Notes: generated from the letters alone by a model not told the origin. Shown: positions 18,162 to 28,320, counted from the first letter of the stretch. The stretch: DNA of 64,000 nt from Pseudomonas solani (GCF_026072635.1 NZ_AP023081.1:6072501-6136500); one strand, 5' to 3'. Numbers and translations are program-made.

Positions 18162-21100
18162 ATGGACAGCATTCGTACCCGCGCCTGGCTGGCGCGCCTG
18201 CATTTTCGCTACGCACAGTGGCGTACCTCACGACGCAAATTCGAGTATGAGCCCATCCTCCGCGCGGAACTGTTCAGCAGCGAGCAGATGGCCGCATACG
18301 GCGCCTGGCTGGCCCAGCACCACCATGTAGGCCGGCATCCGGTCCGCGATACGTTGCTGGCACGCCTGGCGCAGAACGAGATCACCCTGACGAGCAGTTG
18401 CCTGGCCCTCAACAGCGCTCCCGGGCCGAACCAGAACGTCACACCGGCAGCGGAATGGCTGCTGGACAACTTCTACCTGGTCGAAGAGCACATCCGCACC
18501 GCCAAGAGCCATCTGCCAAGAGGCTACAGTCGTGAGCTGCCACGCCTGGCAAGCGGCCCGTCGGCGGGCCTGCCCAGGGTCTACGACATCGCGCTGGAAA
18601 CCATTTCCCATGGGGATGGCCGGGTCGACGGCGAGAGCCTGAGCCGCTTCGTCGCGGCCTATCAGAGCGTCACGCCCCTGACCCTGGGCGAGCTATGGGC
18701 GATCCCCATAATGCTGCGCCTGGCGCTGATCGAGAACCTGCGGCGCGTCGCCTCGCGGGTGATGGTCAACTGGGACGAGCACATCCTGGCCAACGACTGG
18801 GCCGACCGCCTTATCGAAACCGCCGAACGGGACGCCAAGAGCGTGGTGCTGACAGTGGCGGACATGGCGCGCTCCGCCCCTCCGCTCACCGCGTCCTTCG
18901 TCGCCGAGCTGACAAGACGCCTGCAGGGGCAGAGCGCCGCACTGGTCCTGCCCATGACGTGGATCGAGCAGGCACTTGCCGAAGGAGGCCTCAGCATCGA
19001 GCGCCTGGTGCGCCTGGACGCCCAGCAGCAGGCTGCCGAGCAGGTCTCGATCGGCAACAGCATCGGCAGCCTGCGCCTGCTCTCGGCTACCGACTGGCGT
19101 GAATTCGTCGAAAACCTGAGCCAGGTCGAACAGGTGCTACGCACAGATCCGGCGGGCATCTACCCGCTCATGGACTTCGCCAGCCGCGACCGCTATCGAC
19201 ACGAGGTCGAACGCCTGGCCAGGACCTGTGCCCGCAGCGAAGAGGACGTCGCCGAAGCCGCTGTCCTGCTCAGCGTCGCCAACCCGGAAACGGCCCCGAC
19301 CGGGCACGTGGGTTACTACCTGATCGACCATGGCCTCGCCGAACTGGAACGGAGCATCGCGGCGCGCATCCCAATGGCCCAGCGCTGGCAGCGCCTGCTG
19401 CGAAGCGCACCCCTGGCGTTCTTCCTGACGCCCGCCCTGCTCCTCACGCTGGCGTTTGCCTGGCCATTCATCGACGCCTCGCGGCGCGATGGCGTCCCGA
19501 CCTACCTGCTGGTACCGCTCGCCATCGGCGCGCTGCTGATGACCAGCCGACTGGCCATCGGCCTGGTGAACTGGCTGGTGACCCTGACCGTCGTACCCAA
19601 CCCCTTGCCACGCCTGGACTACAGCAAGGGCATCCCGAGGGATGCCTGCACCCTGGTCGTGATACCCACCTTGATCGCCCATGCCGGAGACGTCGAGGAA
19701 CTGGCCGAAGGCCTGGAAGTCCGCTATCTCGCGAACCGGGACGGCAACCTGTACTTCGCGCTGCTCACTGATTTCCTGGACGCCCCCACCGAGGTGATCG
19801 ACGCGGACGCTAGCCTGCTGGGCATGGCGCGGCTGCAGATCGAAGCGCTCAACGCGAAGTACCCGAACAGCGAGGGAGATCGTTTCTTCCTGCTCCACCG
19901 GCCACGGCAATGGAACCCGTCCGATCGGACCTGGATGGGGTATGAGCGAAAGCGCGGTAAGCTCGCGGAACTCAATGCGCTGCTCCGAGGACGAGGTCGG
20001 GAGCGCTTCGCGCTGATAGTCGGTGACATCGACGCGCTGCCTGCGGTCCGCTACGTAATCACCCTGGATACCGACACCCAGCTGCCACGCGATGTTGCCC
20101 GCCAGCTCGTCGGCGCCATGGAGCACCCGCTCAACCGTGCGACCTTCGACCCGCGCCTGGGACATATCAGCAGCGGCTACGCCATTCTCCAGCCACGCAT
20201 CGGCATCAGCCTGCCGAGCACGGCAAGGTCGGCCTATGCCCGCCTTTTCGGCAGCGATGCCGGTGTGGACCCTTACACGCGTGTCGTGTCGGATGTCTAC
20301 CAGGACCTGTTCCAGCACGGCTCCTTCATTGGCAAAGGCATCTATTGCATCGATGCGTTCGAGCAAGCCCTTGAAGGTTGCTTCCCGGAAAACTGCATCC
20401 TCAGCCACGACCTGATCGAAGGATGCTACGCGCGCTCAGGCCTGCTCAGTGACGTGCAACTCTACGAAGAGCACCCCGCCCGCTACAGCGCCGACGTCAA
20501 GCGCCGTCACCGCTGGATTCGCGGTGACTGGCAACTGCTGCCCTGGGCGCTGCCCTGGACGCCCTGCCCCGAAGGCGGCACCGAACGCAACCGCCTGAGC
20601 GTCCTCGCACGCTGGAAGATCCTCGACAACCTGCGGCGCAGCCTGGAGCAGGTGGCGCTCCTGGGCATGCTCGCCTGGGGCTGGCTGGTGTCCTCCCAGC
20701 CCTACATCTGGACCTCTGCACTGGTACTGCTGGTGCTCGCCCAACCGCTGCTGAACACATTGCTGGAGCTACTGCGCAAAGCCCCCGAGATTCCGCTTCG
20801 CGAACACCTGTCGGCGGCCTTTCGAACCTCCGGCATGCACTTCACCCGTGCACTGCTGAACCTAGCATGGCTGCCTCACGAAGCGCTCTATAGCCTCGAT
20901 GCGATCATCCGAACCCTGTGGCGCATGGTGGTCAGCAGGAGGCACCTGCTGGAGTGGAATGCCTCCCGGGAGGTGGAGCGAGCCACCGGCAACGCGTTCC
21001 TCGGCCTTTATCGCAGCCTGTGGATCGCCCCACTGCTGGCGCTGTCGTTGCTGGCTCTGCTGCTGCCCAACCCCGACGTGCTGGTACTGGCCAGCCCCTT

Positions 21101-24100
21101 CCTGACCATCTGGCTGGTCAGCCCGGCCCTGGCCTGGTGGCTCAGTCGCCCCGCGGCGATCGCACATTTCTCCTGCTCCACCGACGACCTGCGTTTCCTG
21201 CATGTGCTGGCGCGCAAGACCTGGGCCTTCTTCGAGCAATATGTCGGCCCGGAGGACAACTGGTTGCCACCGGACAATATCCAGGAGCAGCCACGTGCCG
21301 CCATCGCTCATCGGACCTCACCCACCAACATGGGCATGGCGCTGCTATCCCATCTGGCCGCCCATGACTTCGGCTACCTGAGCGGTGGCTGCCTCCTGGA
21401 TCGCCTGGAGCGGATGCTGGCCAGCATGGCCGGGCTGGAGCGCCATCGCGGCCACTTCTACAACTGGTACGACACCCGCACCCTCCAGCCCTTGCCGCCG
21501 CGCTACGTTTCCACCGTCGACAGCGGCAACCTTGCCGGACTGCTGCTGACCCTGCGTCCCGGTCTCATGGCACTGGCTGATGAACGACTGCTGGATCGGC
21601 GCGTGGCCGGTGGCCTGATGGACGGCATCGACACCGTTCTCGACGCGCTCCTCGCAACCGACCTTGATACCCGTGCGCTGATCGATCTGCGCGGCGAGGC
21701 CGAGGCGATGAGCCTGCAGAGCGGACTCGCGGACATTCCCCGGATGATCGGGCTGCTGCAGAGAACGGCAGATACCACCCGCCTCCTGTCACCAGGGGAC
21801 ACGACGGACGCAGCATTCTGGATCGACCAGTTGCATGGGCAGTGCATGGACCAGCAGCAGGAGCTGCAGCGTTTCCAGCTGCCGGAGCCCCTCCAGGCGA
21901 GCGATGCGGAACACAGCACCTGGCGCCGGATGGCCCAACTGGACGCCCGCCTCTGGAGCCCCGAACACCAGGACAGGGTGCAGGCGGTGCGCACGCTCGC
22001 CGCCGGGCGTGTGCAGGCCCTGGAGCGGCTTGCGGAAATGGCGGTCGCACTGGCGGACATGGATTTCACCTTCCTCTACGACACACGCCGAGACCTTTTC
22101 GTGATCGGCTACAACGTCGATGAACGTCGGCTCGACACCGCCTTCTATGACCTGCTCGCTTCCGAGATGCGCCTGACCAACTTCGTCGTCATCGCCCAGG
22201 GCCAGTTGCCGCAGGAGGGTTGGTTCACCCTTGGCCGGCTGCTCACCAGCAATGGTGGGGTACCGGTGCTTCTGTCCTGGTCCGGCTCGATGTTCGAGTA
22301 CCTGATGCCCCTGCTGGTGATGCCCGGCTACGAAGGCACGCTGCTCGACCAGAGCTGCCGCGCGGCGGTGGCCAGGCAGATCGAACATGGCAATCAGAAC
22401 GGCATTCCCTGGGGGGTTTCCGAATCGGGCTACAACACCCTCGACGCACAGTTCAACTACCAGTACCGCGCCTTCGGGGTACCGGGGCTGGGCCTCAAGC
22501 GCGGCCTCGGCGAAGACAGGGTGGTAGCCCCCTACGCCAGTGTCCTGGCCCTGATGGTGGCTCCCGAGGCCGCCTGCCGTAACCTCCAGCGCCTGACGTC
22601 GCTGGGCCTCGCGGGCCGCTTCGGACTCTATGAGGCGGTGGACTTCACAGAGGCGCGCCTGCCCCGTGGGCAGTCCTCGGCCATCGTCCGCTCCTTCATG
22701 GCCCACCATCAGGGCATGAGCCTGCTGGCACTCACCTGCCTGCTACTCGACCGCCCGATGCAGCGCCGCTTCGAGTCCGTGCCGCAGTTCCAGGCCACCC
22801 TGCTCCTGCTGCAGGAACGTGTCCCCAAGAGCGCGGTCCAGTACATCCACGCCACCAACGCGCCGGCTGACGAAGCCACGCGCCAAAACGAAACCAAGCT
22901 GCGCGTCTACGCTGATCCAGGCCGCAAACGCCCCGCCGTGCAGCTGCTCTCCAACGGTCGCTACCACGTGATGCTGAGCAACGCCGGTGGCGGTTACAGC
23001 AAACGGCGCGACCTGGCGATCACCCGCTGGCAGGAAGACTTCACCCGGGATGGCTACGGCATGTTCTGCTACCTGCGGGATGTCGCCAGCGGCGCCTACT
23101 GGTCGGCTGCGCACCAGCCGACCCTGCGCCACCCGGAATTCCATGAAGCCATCTTCACCGACGCACGAGCTGAATTCCGTGTTCGCGAATGCGACTTCGA
23201 CAGCCACATGGAGATCGTCGTATCCCCGGAGGACGACATCGAGCTCAGGCGCCTGCACCTCACCAACCGCAGCCGCACGAGACGGAGCCTGGAGCTGACC
23301 AGCTATAGCGAGGTGGTGCTGGCACCTGCACTCAGTGACGCGATGCACCCGGCCTTCAGCAACCTCTTCGTGCAGACCGAGCTGCTGCGTCCGCTACAGG
23401 CCATCGTCTGCACCCGCCGCCCCCGCGCCAGCGACGAGGCGGTGCCCTGGATGTGCCACCTCCTGGCAGCGCACGGCGTGGACATCGACAGCATTTCCTA
23501 CGAGACGGACCGCGCCCGTTTCATCGGCAGGGGACGCACGGTGGTAGCTCCGGCGGCTCTGGCCGAAGGCACGGAACAGCTCTCCGGCACCGCCGGCCCG
23601 GTACTGGACCCCATCGTGGCCATCCGCTGCCGCATCACCCTGGACCCCAACCAGACAGCCACCATCGACCTGGTGACCGGCATCGCGGACAGTCGCGAAG
23701 ACTGCCTGCACCTGATCGAGAAATACCGCGACCGCCATCTGGCCGATCGCGTCTTCGACCTCGCCTGGACCCACAGCCAGGTGCTGCTGCGCCAGCTCAA
23801 CGCGACAATGGCGGATGCCCGCCTGTTCGAGCAGATGGCGGCTGGCATCCTCTATGCGAATGCCGCACTGCGCACCGACCAGGCGACGCTGGTTGCCAAC
23901 CGGCGCAACCAGTCAGGGCTATGGGGTCAAGGCATATCCGGCGACCTACCTATCGTTCTGCTGCAGATCGCCGCTCCTGCCAGCATCGAACTGGCCAGGC
24001 AGATGGTGCAGGCCCACACCTACTGGCGGCAGAAAGGCCTGGCGGTGGATCTCGTGATCTGGAACGAGGACCAGGCCGGCTACCGCCAGCACCTTCAGGA

Positions 24101-26783
24101 CCTGATCATGGGGCTGGTCACCTCCGGCAGCGAGGCCAACCTGGTGGACCGCCCCGGCGGTATCTTCGTGCGCCCTGCACAACAGCTCTCAGGCGAGGAC
24201 CGAACCCTGATCCTCGCCGTGGCACGCCTGGTGATCAACGACAGCAAGGGCAGCCTCGCCGAGCAGGTCCAAAGGCGCCGGGCCGAACCATCGCTGGGCC
24301 GCTTCGAGCCATCCGCCGCAGCCCCGCAACCACGTGCACTGCCGCAAGACCTGCCGCGCCCACCGCAACGGGTGCTGACCAACGCTTACGGCGGCTTCAG
24401 TGCCGACGGCTGCGAGTACATCATCGACGTGCAACGCGACCGCCCCACCCCGGCGCCCTGGGTCAACGTACTGGCGAACCCGAAGCTCGGTAGCGTCGTC
24501 TCCGAAAGCGGCAGCGCATACACCTGGGGTGAGAACGCCCACGAATACCGGCTCACGCCCTGGCACAACGACCCGGTCAGCGACCCCAGCGGCGAAGCCC
24601 TCTACCTGCGCGACGAAGACAGCGGTCACTACTGGTCGCCAACCCCCCTGCCCTGCCCGGGCCGCGGCGCATATCGAATTCGCCACGGCTTCGGCTACAG
24701 CGTCTTCGAGCACGAGGAGAACGGCATCAACACCGAGCTGTGGGTCTACGTCGCCCTGGAGGCACCGATCAAGTTCTCCCGGCTCAAGGTACGCAACAGC
24801 TCCGGCCGGCCCCGCCGGCTTACGGTGACCAGCTACGTGGAATGGGTGCTCGGCGACCTGCGCAGCAGATCGGCCATGCACCTGGTCACCGAAGCTGACC
24901 CCTTCAGCGGTGCGCTGCTAGCGCGCAACGCCTACTCCATCGACTTCTCCAGCCGAGTGGCCTTCCTCGACACCGATGCCGAGAACCCGGGATTCACCGG
25001 CGACCGCACCGAGTTCATCGGACGCAACGGCAACCTGGCATCGCCGGCCGCGTTGGAACGTGGACGCCTGTCCGGCCGCACCGGCGCAGGCATGGACCCT
25101 TGTGGCGCATTCCAGGTGCCCTTGGTACTGGACGAGGGTGAAAGCCGCGAGATCGTCTTTCGGCTGGGCTTCGAGAACGATGCCAAGGCGGCCAACCTTC
25201 TGCTGCTCAAGCATCGGGGCACCCTGGCCGCCATCAGTGAACTGGACAAGGTGCGCAGGTACTGGCGGGACACCCTGGGCGCCGTCCGTATCGAGACGCC
25301 CGATCCATCCATCGACTTCATGGCCAACGGCTGGCTGATGTACCAGGTCATCGCCAGCCGCTTCATGGCACGCAGCGGCTACTACCAGTCTGGCGGTGCC
25401 ATCGGCTTCCGCGACCAGCTGCAGGACTGCATGGCGATGGTCCATGCCGACCCGGGCTCCGCGCGCCGTCACCTGCTGCTCTGCGCCGCGCACCAGTTTC
25501 CCGAAGGCGACGTGCAGCACTGGTGGCATCCCCCGCAGAACAGGGGCGTGCGCACGGGCTGCTCGGACGACTTCCTCTGGCTGCCGCTGGCCACAAGCCG
25601 CTATGTCCAGGTCACCGGGGACGTCACTGTGCTGCACGAAAAGGTCGGCTATATCGAAGGTCGTCGGCTGAACGCGGGCGAAGAGTCCTACTACGATCTG
25701 CCGGGCCACTCGCCTCTGGAGGAAAGCCTGTACCAGCACTGCGTGCGAGCCATAGAGAACAGCCTGCCGCGCGGTGAACGCGGACTGCCCCTGATGGGTT
25801 GCGGTGACTGGAACGACGGCATGAACCGGGTGGGCGAGCAGGGACAGGGGGAAAGCGTTTGGCTGGGCTTCTTCGGCCATGAAGTCCTGCTGCGATTTGC
25901 CGAGATGGCCCACCTGCAAGATGACACCTCGTTCGCCCGACGCTGTACCGAACAGGCGCAACTGCTGAGTGCCAGCCTGGAAGAACATGGCTGGGATGGA
26001 GGCTGGTATCGACGTGCCTATTTCGACAACGGACAAGCGCTGGGATCGTTCCGCAACGAGGAGTGCCGGATCGACTCCATCGCCCAGAGCTGGGCGGTGC
26101 TTTCCGGCGTCGCGCCGGACGACCGCGCCCGCCGCGCCATGGCCGCACTGGACGAGCATCTGGTTCGCCGAGATATCGGCATCGTGCTACTGCTGGACCC
26201 ACCGTTCGATCACAGCTCGCTGGACCCCGGCTACATCAAGGGCTATGTGCCAGGCGTCAGGGAAAACGGCGGCCAGTACTCGCATGCCGCCGTCTGGGCA
26301 AGCATGGCCTTCGCCCGGCTCGGCGACAGCAAACGGGCCTGGGAGCTGCTGCACATGATCAACCCGGCCGGCCAGCACGGCACCGCGCGGATCGAAACCT
26401 ACAAGGTGGAGCCCTACGTAATGGCGGCGGACGTCTACGGCGCTGCGCCCCATGCAGGCCGTGGTGGCTGGAGCTGGTACACGGGTTCGGCCGGGTGGAT
26501 GTACCGCTTGATCGTCGAGTCCCTGCTGGGCCTGCAGCGCAACGGCACCACACTGCGCATCCAGCCGCTGCTGCCCGCGCATTGGCCGGGCTATACCCTG
26601 TACTACCGATTCGGAGCAACGCGTTATCGGATCGAGGTCCGCCCGGCCGGCAGCGACAGCGGTTCACTGAGCCTGGATGGGCAGGTGCAGGCCGATGCGA
26701 CCCTGGTGCTACGGGACGACGGCGGCGAGCACCAGGTCGTGGCGCTGTACCGAGCAACCTCGGCAAGCCTTGAGCAGGCCTGA
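18162..26783 (+). CDS. chvB: cyclic beta-1,2-glucan synthase (ChvB/NdvB/Cgs type)
   Basis: A 2873-residue inner-membrane enzyme that primes, elongates and cyclises periplasmic beta-1,2-glucan from UDP-glucose. Order of parts: N-terminal region (1-400); TM segments (about 415-470); GT84 glycosyltransferase with ITLDTDTQLPRD (about 632), PRIGISLPS and RHRWIRGDWQLLPW; further TM segments (about 830-1000); glycoamylase-like domain with FYNWYDTRTL (about 1105); two carbohydrate-binding regions; and a C-terminal GH94 (former GT36) phosphorylase-like domain with MGCGDWNDGMN (about 2547). Length matches family members (about 2800-2870). The start at 18162 has AAGGGA upstream; an earlier in-frame TTG at 18060 is less likely. 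This is not P. aeruginosa NdvB, which is much smaller. Roles known elsewhere are osmoadaptation and host interaction. Confidence 0.93.
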   Translation: MDSIRTRAWLARLHFRYAQWRTSRRKFEYEPILRAELFSSEQMAAYGAWLAQHHHVGRHPVRDTLLARLAQNEITLTSSCLALNSAPGPNQNVTPAAEWLLDNFYLVEEHIRTAKSHLPRGYSRELPRLASGPSAGLPRVYDIALETISHGDGRVDGESLSRFVAAYQSVTPLTLGELWAIPIMLRLALIENLRRVASRVMVNWDEHILANDWADRLIETAERDAKSVVLTVADMARSAPPLTASFVAELTRRLQGQSAALVLPMTWIEQALAEGGLSIERLVRLDAQQQAAEQVSIGNSIGSLRLLSATDWREFVENLSQVEQVLRTDPAGIYPLMDFASRDRYRHEVERLARTCARSEEDVAEAAVLLSVANPETAPTGHVGYYLIDHGLAELERSIAARIPMAQRWQRLLRSAPLAFFLTPALLLTLAFAWPFIDASRRDGVPTYLLVPLAIGALLMTSRLAIGLVNWLVTLTVVPNPLPRLDYSKGIPRDACTLVVIPTLIAHAGDVEELAEGLEVRYLANRDGNLYFALLTDFLDAPTEVIDADASLLGMARLQIEALNAKYPNSEGDRFFLLHRPRQWNPSDRTWMGYERKRGKLAELNALLRGRGRERFALIVGDIDALPAVRYVITLDTDTQLPRDVARQLVGAMEHPLNRATFDPRLGHISSGYAILQPRIGISLPSTARSAYARLFGSDAGVDPYTRVVSDVYQDLFQHGSFIGKGIYCIDAFEQALEGCFPENCILSHDLIEGCYARSGLLSDVQLYEEHPARYSADVKRRHRWIRGDWQLLPWALPWTPCPEGGTERNRLSVLARWKILDNLRRSLEQVALLGMLAWGWLVSSQPYIWTSALVLLVLAQPLLNTLLELLRKAPEIPLREHLSAAFRTSGMHFTRALLNLAWLPHEALYSLDAIIRTLWRMVVSRRHLLEWNASREVERATGNAFLGLYRSLWIAPLLALSLLALLLPNPDVLVLASPFLTIWLVSPALAWWLSRPAAIAHFSCSTDDLRFLHVLARKTWAFFEQYVGPEDNWLPPDNIQEQPRAAIAHRTSPTNMGMALLSHLAAHDFGYLSGGCLLDRLERMLASMAGLERHRGHFYNWYDTRTLQPLPPRYVSTVDSGNLAGLLLTLRPGLMALADERLLDRRVAGGLMDGIDTVLDALLATDLDTRALIDLRGEAEAMSLQSGLADIPRMIGLLQRTADTTRLLSPGDTTDAAFWIDQLHGQCMDQQQELQRFQLPEPLQASDAEHSTWRRMAQLDARLWSPEHQDRVQAVRTLAAGRVQALERLAEMAVALADMDFTFLYDTRRDLFVIGYNVDERRLDTAFYDLLASEMRLTNFVVIAQGQLPQEGWFTLGRLLTSNGGVPVLLSWSGSMFEYLMPLLVMPGYEGTLLDQSCRAAVARQIEHGNQNGIPWGVSESGYNTLDAQFNYQYRAFGVPGLGLKRGLGEDRVVAPYASVLALMVAPEAACRNLQRLTSLGLAGRFGLYEAVDFTEARLPRGQSSAIVRSFMAHHQGMSLLALTCLLLDRPMQRRFESVPQFQATLLLLQERVPKSAVQYIHATNAPADEATRQNETKLRVYADPGRKRPAVQLLSNGRYHVMLSNAGGGYSKRRDLAITRWQEDFTRDGYGMFCYLRDVASGAYWSAAHQPTLRHPEFHEAIFTDARAEFRVRECDFDSHMEIVVSPEDDIELRRLHLTNRSRTRRSLELTSYSEVVLAPALSDAMHPAFSNLFVQTELLRPLQAIVCTRRPRASDEAVPWMCHLLAAHGVDIDSISYETDRARFIGRGRTVVAPAALAEGTEQLSGTAGPVLDPIVAIRCRITLDPNQTATIDLVTGIADSREDCLHLIEKYRDRHLADRVFDLAWTHSQVLLRQLNATMADARLFEQMAAGILYANAALRTDQATLVANRRNQSGLWGQGISGDLPIVLLQIAAPASIELARQMVQAHTYWRQKGLAVDLVIWNEDQAGYRQHLQDLIMGLVTSGSEANLVDRPGGIFVRPAQQLSGEDRTLILAVARLVINDSKGSLAEQVQRRRAEPSLGRFEPSAAAPQPRALPQDLPRPPQRVLTNAYGGFSADGCEYIIDVQRDRPTPAPWVNVLANPKLGSVVSESGSAYTWGENAHEYRLTPWHNDPVSDPSGEALYLRDEDSGHYWSPTPLPCPGRGAYRIRHGFGYSVFEHEENGINTELWVYVALEAPIKFSRLKVRNSSGRPRRLTVTSYVEWVLGDLRSRSAMHLVTEADPFSGALLARNAYSIDFSSRVAFLDTDAENPGFTGDRTEFIGRNGNLASPAALERGRLSGRTGAGMDPCGAFQVPLVLDEGESREIVFRLGFENDAKAANLLLLKHRGTLAAISELDKVRRYWRDTLGAVRIETPDPSIDFMANGWLMYQVIASRFMARSGYYQSGGAIGFRDQLQDCMAMVHADPGSARRHLLLCAAHQFPEGDVQHWWHPPQNRGVRTGCSDDFLWLPLATSRYVQVTGDVTVLHEKVGYIEGRRLNAGEESYYDLPGHSPLEESLYQHCVRAIENSLPRGERGLPLMGCGDWNDGMNRVGEQGQGESVWLGFFGHEVLLRFAEMAHLQDDTSFARRCTEQAQLLSASLEEHGWDGGWYRRAYFDNGQALGSFRNEECRIDSIAQSWAVLSGVAPDDRARRAMAALDEHLVRRDIGIVLLLDPPFDHSSLDPGYIKGYVPGVRENGGQYSHAAVWASMAFARLGDSKRAWELLHMINPAGQHGTARIETYKVEPYVMAADVYGAAPHAGRGGWSWYTGSAGWMYRLIVESLLGLQRNGTTLRIQPLLPAHWPGYTLYYRFGATRYRIEVRPAGSDSGSLSLDGQVQADATLVLRDDGGEHQVVALYRATSASLEQA

Positions 26784-26795
26784 CCGGGGCGGAGC

Positions 26796-26999
26796 TCAGG
26801 GGGCCGGCGGCCCCACGAAGGGCGCGATGCAGGGCTCGGGAGGGTGCTTCCGGGCGACTGCGGGGGGATCGGATGGGTCCGGGAAGGAATAGCGCTCGGC
26901 GCGTGAATAGATAGGCCGTTGCGGAGCCCGCTCTGCCGCGATCTCAGGATGGGAAAAGAGGATATCGAGCAGGGGATCGTTGTGGCATGGAATCTTCAT
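26796..26999 (-). CDS. small hypothetical protein
   Basis: A 67-residue, Pro-rich polypeptide starting MKIPCHNDPLLDILFSHPEI at 26999 with GAGGG upstream. No signal peptide or membrane segment. It is the last of three small minus-strand genes (27516 to 26796) that converge on chvB; its stop lies 13 bp past the chvB stop. The C-terminal codons overlap a GC hairpin (26800-26814). No family recognised. Confidence 0.45.
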   Translation of the reverse strand: MKIPCHNDPLLDILFSHPEIAAERAPQRPIYSRAERYSFPDPSDPPAVARKHPPEPCIAPFVGPPAP

Positions 27000-27091
27000 G
27001 GGGCCCTCGAAGGCAACCCGGCTCTGCAGGATCTTGTTCCGGGGCCTTGAGCTTAGCCAGGCTCGCATGCGACTTCGGTGCGTTGGCGCGC

Positions 27092-27346
27092 TTAACGGGC
27101 AACCCGGCGTCGCAGGCAGGCGCTGTCGAAATCATCCAGCACATGGGACGCGTGGATCAGGTCCCTGCCGGAGGCGTACAACGACGCATGGCGCCGCCGC
27201 CCCGAGCAGGGGGCCAACAGGTGGATGATGGTCGGGGTGTCGTCCGGGACGCTCTCGCGCCGTATCAACCGGATCACATTGCCGCTTTCCCGGTCGATGA
27301 CGAAGTAGAAAGGAAGCCGGATGCCCTGTAGCCCACGGCCGCTCAT
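27092..27346 (-). CDS. small hypothetical protein
   Basis: An 84-residue protein starting at 27346 (MSGRGLQGIRLPFYFVIDRE). The pattern RLPFYFVIDRESGNVIRLIR followed by PTIIHLLAPC looks like a small beta-rich fold; the tail is Arg-rich. Its ATG overlaps the stop of the preceding small gene (ATGA, 27346-27343), good evidence that both are translated. Family not recognised. Confidence 0.55.
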   Translation of the reverse strand: MSGRGLQGIRLPFYFVIDRESGNVIRLIRRESVPDDTPTIIHLLAPCSGRRRHASLYASGRDLIHASHVLDDFDSACLRRRVAR

Positions 27347-27516
27347 GGCTGCGGCCCCTGGTGTAACGGCTCGCCCGCAGGCCCATGGATATCCCTCTCG
27401 TCGGTTTCCAGACAACGCCTGAGCAGCAACTGTCCTGCGGTGACCTGAAGCGGGAAGCGCCTTGCCACAGGCTTGCCGGGCCGACGGACCAGATTGGGAT
27501 CGGAATGTCTTTTCAT
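27343..27516 (-). CDS. small basic hypothetical protein
   Basis: A 57-residue protein beginning MKRHSDPNLVRRPGKPVARR, with GAGGT 6 nt upstream of the ATG at 27516. N-terminal half is strongly basic; the middle FPLQVTAGQLLLRRCLETDE is helical. First gene of the small minus-strand operon, coupled by 4-bp overlap to the next. No family recognised. Confidence 0.5.
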   Translation of the reverse strand: MKRHSDPNLVRRPGKPVARRFPLQVTAGQLLLRRCLETDERDIHGPAGEPLHQGPQP

Positions 27517-27583
27517 CTCTACCTCACAAGGCTTCGCAGGTGCGCTCGCTCCTGGCGAGCATCGCAGATGCTCCCGTCGGCCT

Positions 27584-27648
27584 CGGTGCGTTAGGGCGCT
27601 TAGGGCGCTTAGGGCGCTTAGGGCCGATATAAGTGCTCCAACGCACCG
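27584..27648. repeat. 9-bp tandem repeat inside a hairpin
   Basis: Four near-perfect tandem copies of TTAGGGCGC (27591-27625) sit between inverted arms CGGTGCGTT (27584-27592) and AACGCACCG (27640-27648). The region separates the small minus-strand operon from the plus-strand gene at 27710. Copy number could vary by slippage. Confidence 0.75.
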
Positions 27649-27709
27649 ACACCCATGGGCGAAGTCTGCAATTGTACGGACTACCCTCAACCCAGACCCG
27701 GGAAGCACC

Positions 27710-28042
27710 ATGACCGTTTCGATTGCAAGTGCCACGCCCCCACCGGGCCACATACCCGAAACCGCTCAGGAACGGGCGATACGTGCACGACGGACCCAAG
27801 AACTGCAGCAGTTCCTGATCGCCATCGACGCCATCATCAGAAAACGCTGCGAGCTTTCCCCGGAAGAACGCAGCAGCGCTGCGAGTGAACTGCAGGCCCG
27901 TTACGAAGCGGCACGCAACGCCATGGATGCGTTGCAGGCATCACTCGCCCGCCGCGCCATCCGCACCCTGCAGCCGAAAGCCTGTCAGACGACCGGTGCG
28001 GAGCTCCTGAAGGCCTGCAGGCCGGAGCGACGCTACGAGTAG
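27710..28042 (+). CDS. hypothetical helical protein
   Basis: A 110-residue protein with GGAAG before the ATG. Residues about 20-95 (AQERAIRARRTQELQQFLIA, SPEERSSAASELQARYEAAR, AMDALQASLARRAIRTLQ) are strongly helical, with a likely coiled coil. No signal peptide, no cysteines apart from a few near the C-terminus. Function not recognised; the upstream region has no obvious promoter beyond the repeat. Confidence 0.6.
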   Translation: MTVSIASATPPPGHIPETAQERAIRARRTQELQQFLIAIDAIIRKRCELSPEERSSAASELQARYEAARNAMDALQASLARRAIRTLQPKACQTTGAELLKACRPERRYE

Positions 28043-28137
28043 AGTCCCACGCCCACGGTACCGACCTGCCTCGCCCCATCCGGACCGTTTCCCACGTTCA
28101 AATGAACGCTCCGCCACCACGGCGGACGGAGGGATTC

Positions 28138-28320
28138 ATGCACACGCCAGAGGAAGACCGCAGGGACGCCCTCGAATCGAGCCCCGTCGATCCGCCGGAA
28201 CGGCGCAAATCGACACAGGACAAACGCCAGTTCCTTGAAGCACTGCGCGCCGAAATCGCCCTGTACGACAGGCAGCTGTCCTTGCCCCTGGATACTCCCG
28301 GCAAGCCTGACAGGCGCTAG
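28138..28320 (+). CDS. small charged hypothetical protein
   Basis: A 60-residue polypeptide starting MHTPEEDRRDALESSPVDPP, with GGAGGG 5 nt before the ATG. An in-frame ATG at 28102 is less likely because it lacks a ribosome site. It is very hydrophilic; the part DKRQFLEALRAEIALYDRQL forms a helix. It follows the gene at 27710 by 95 bp on the same strand. No family recognised. Confidence 0.5.
   Translation: MHTPEEDRRDALESSPVDPPERRKSTQDKRQFLEALRAEIALYDRQLSLPLDTPGKPDRR

Noticed and set aside
26800..26814. GC hairpin GGGGCC-GGC-GGCCCC as a chvB terminator
   Set aside because: Short, lacks a T run and lies inside the small convergent gene; too weak to call.
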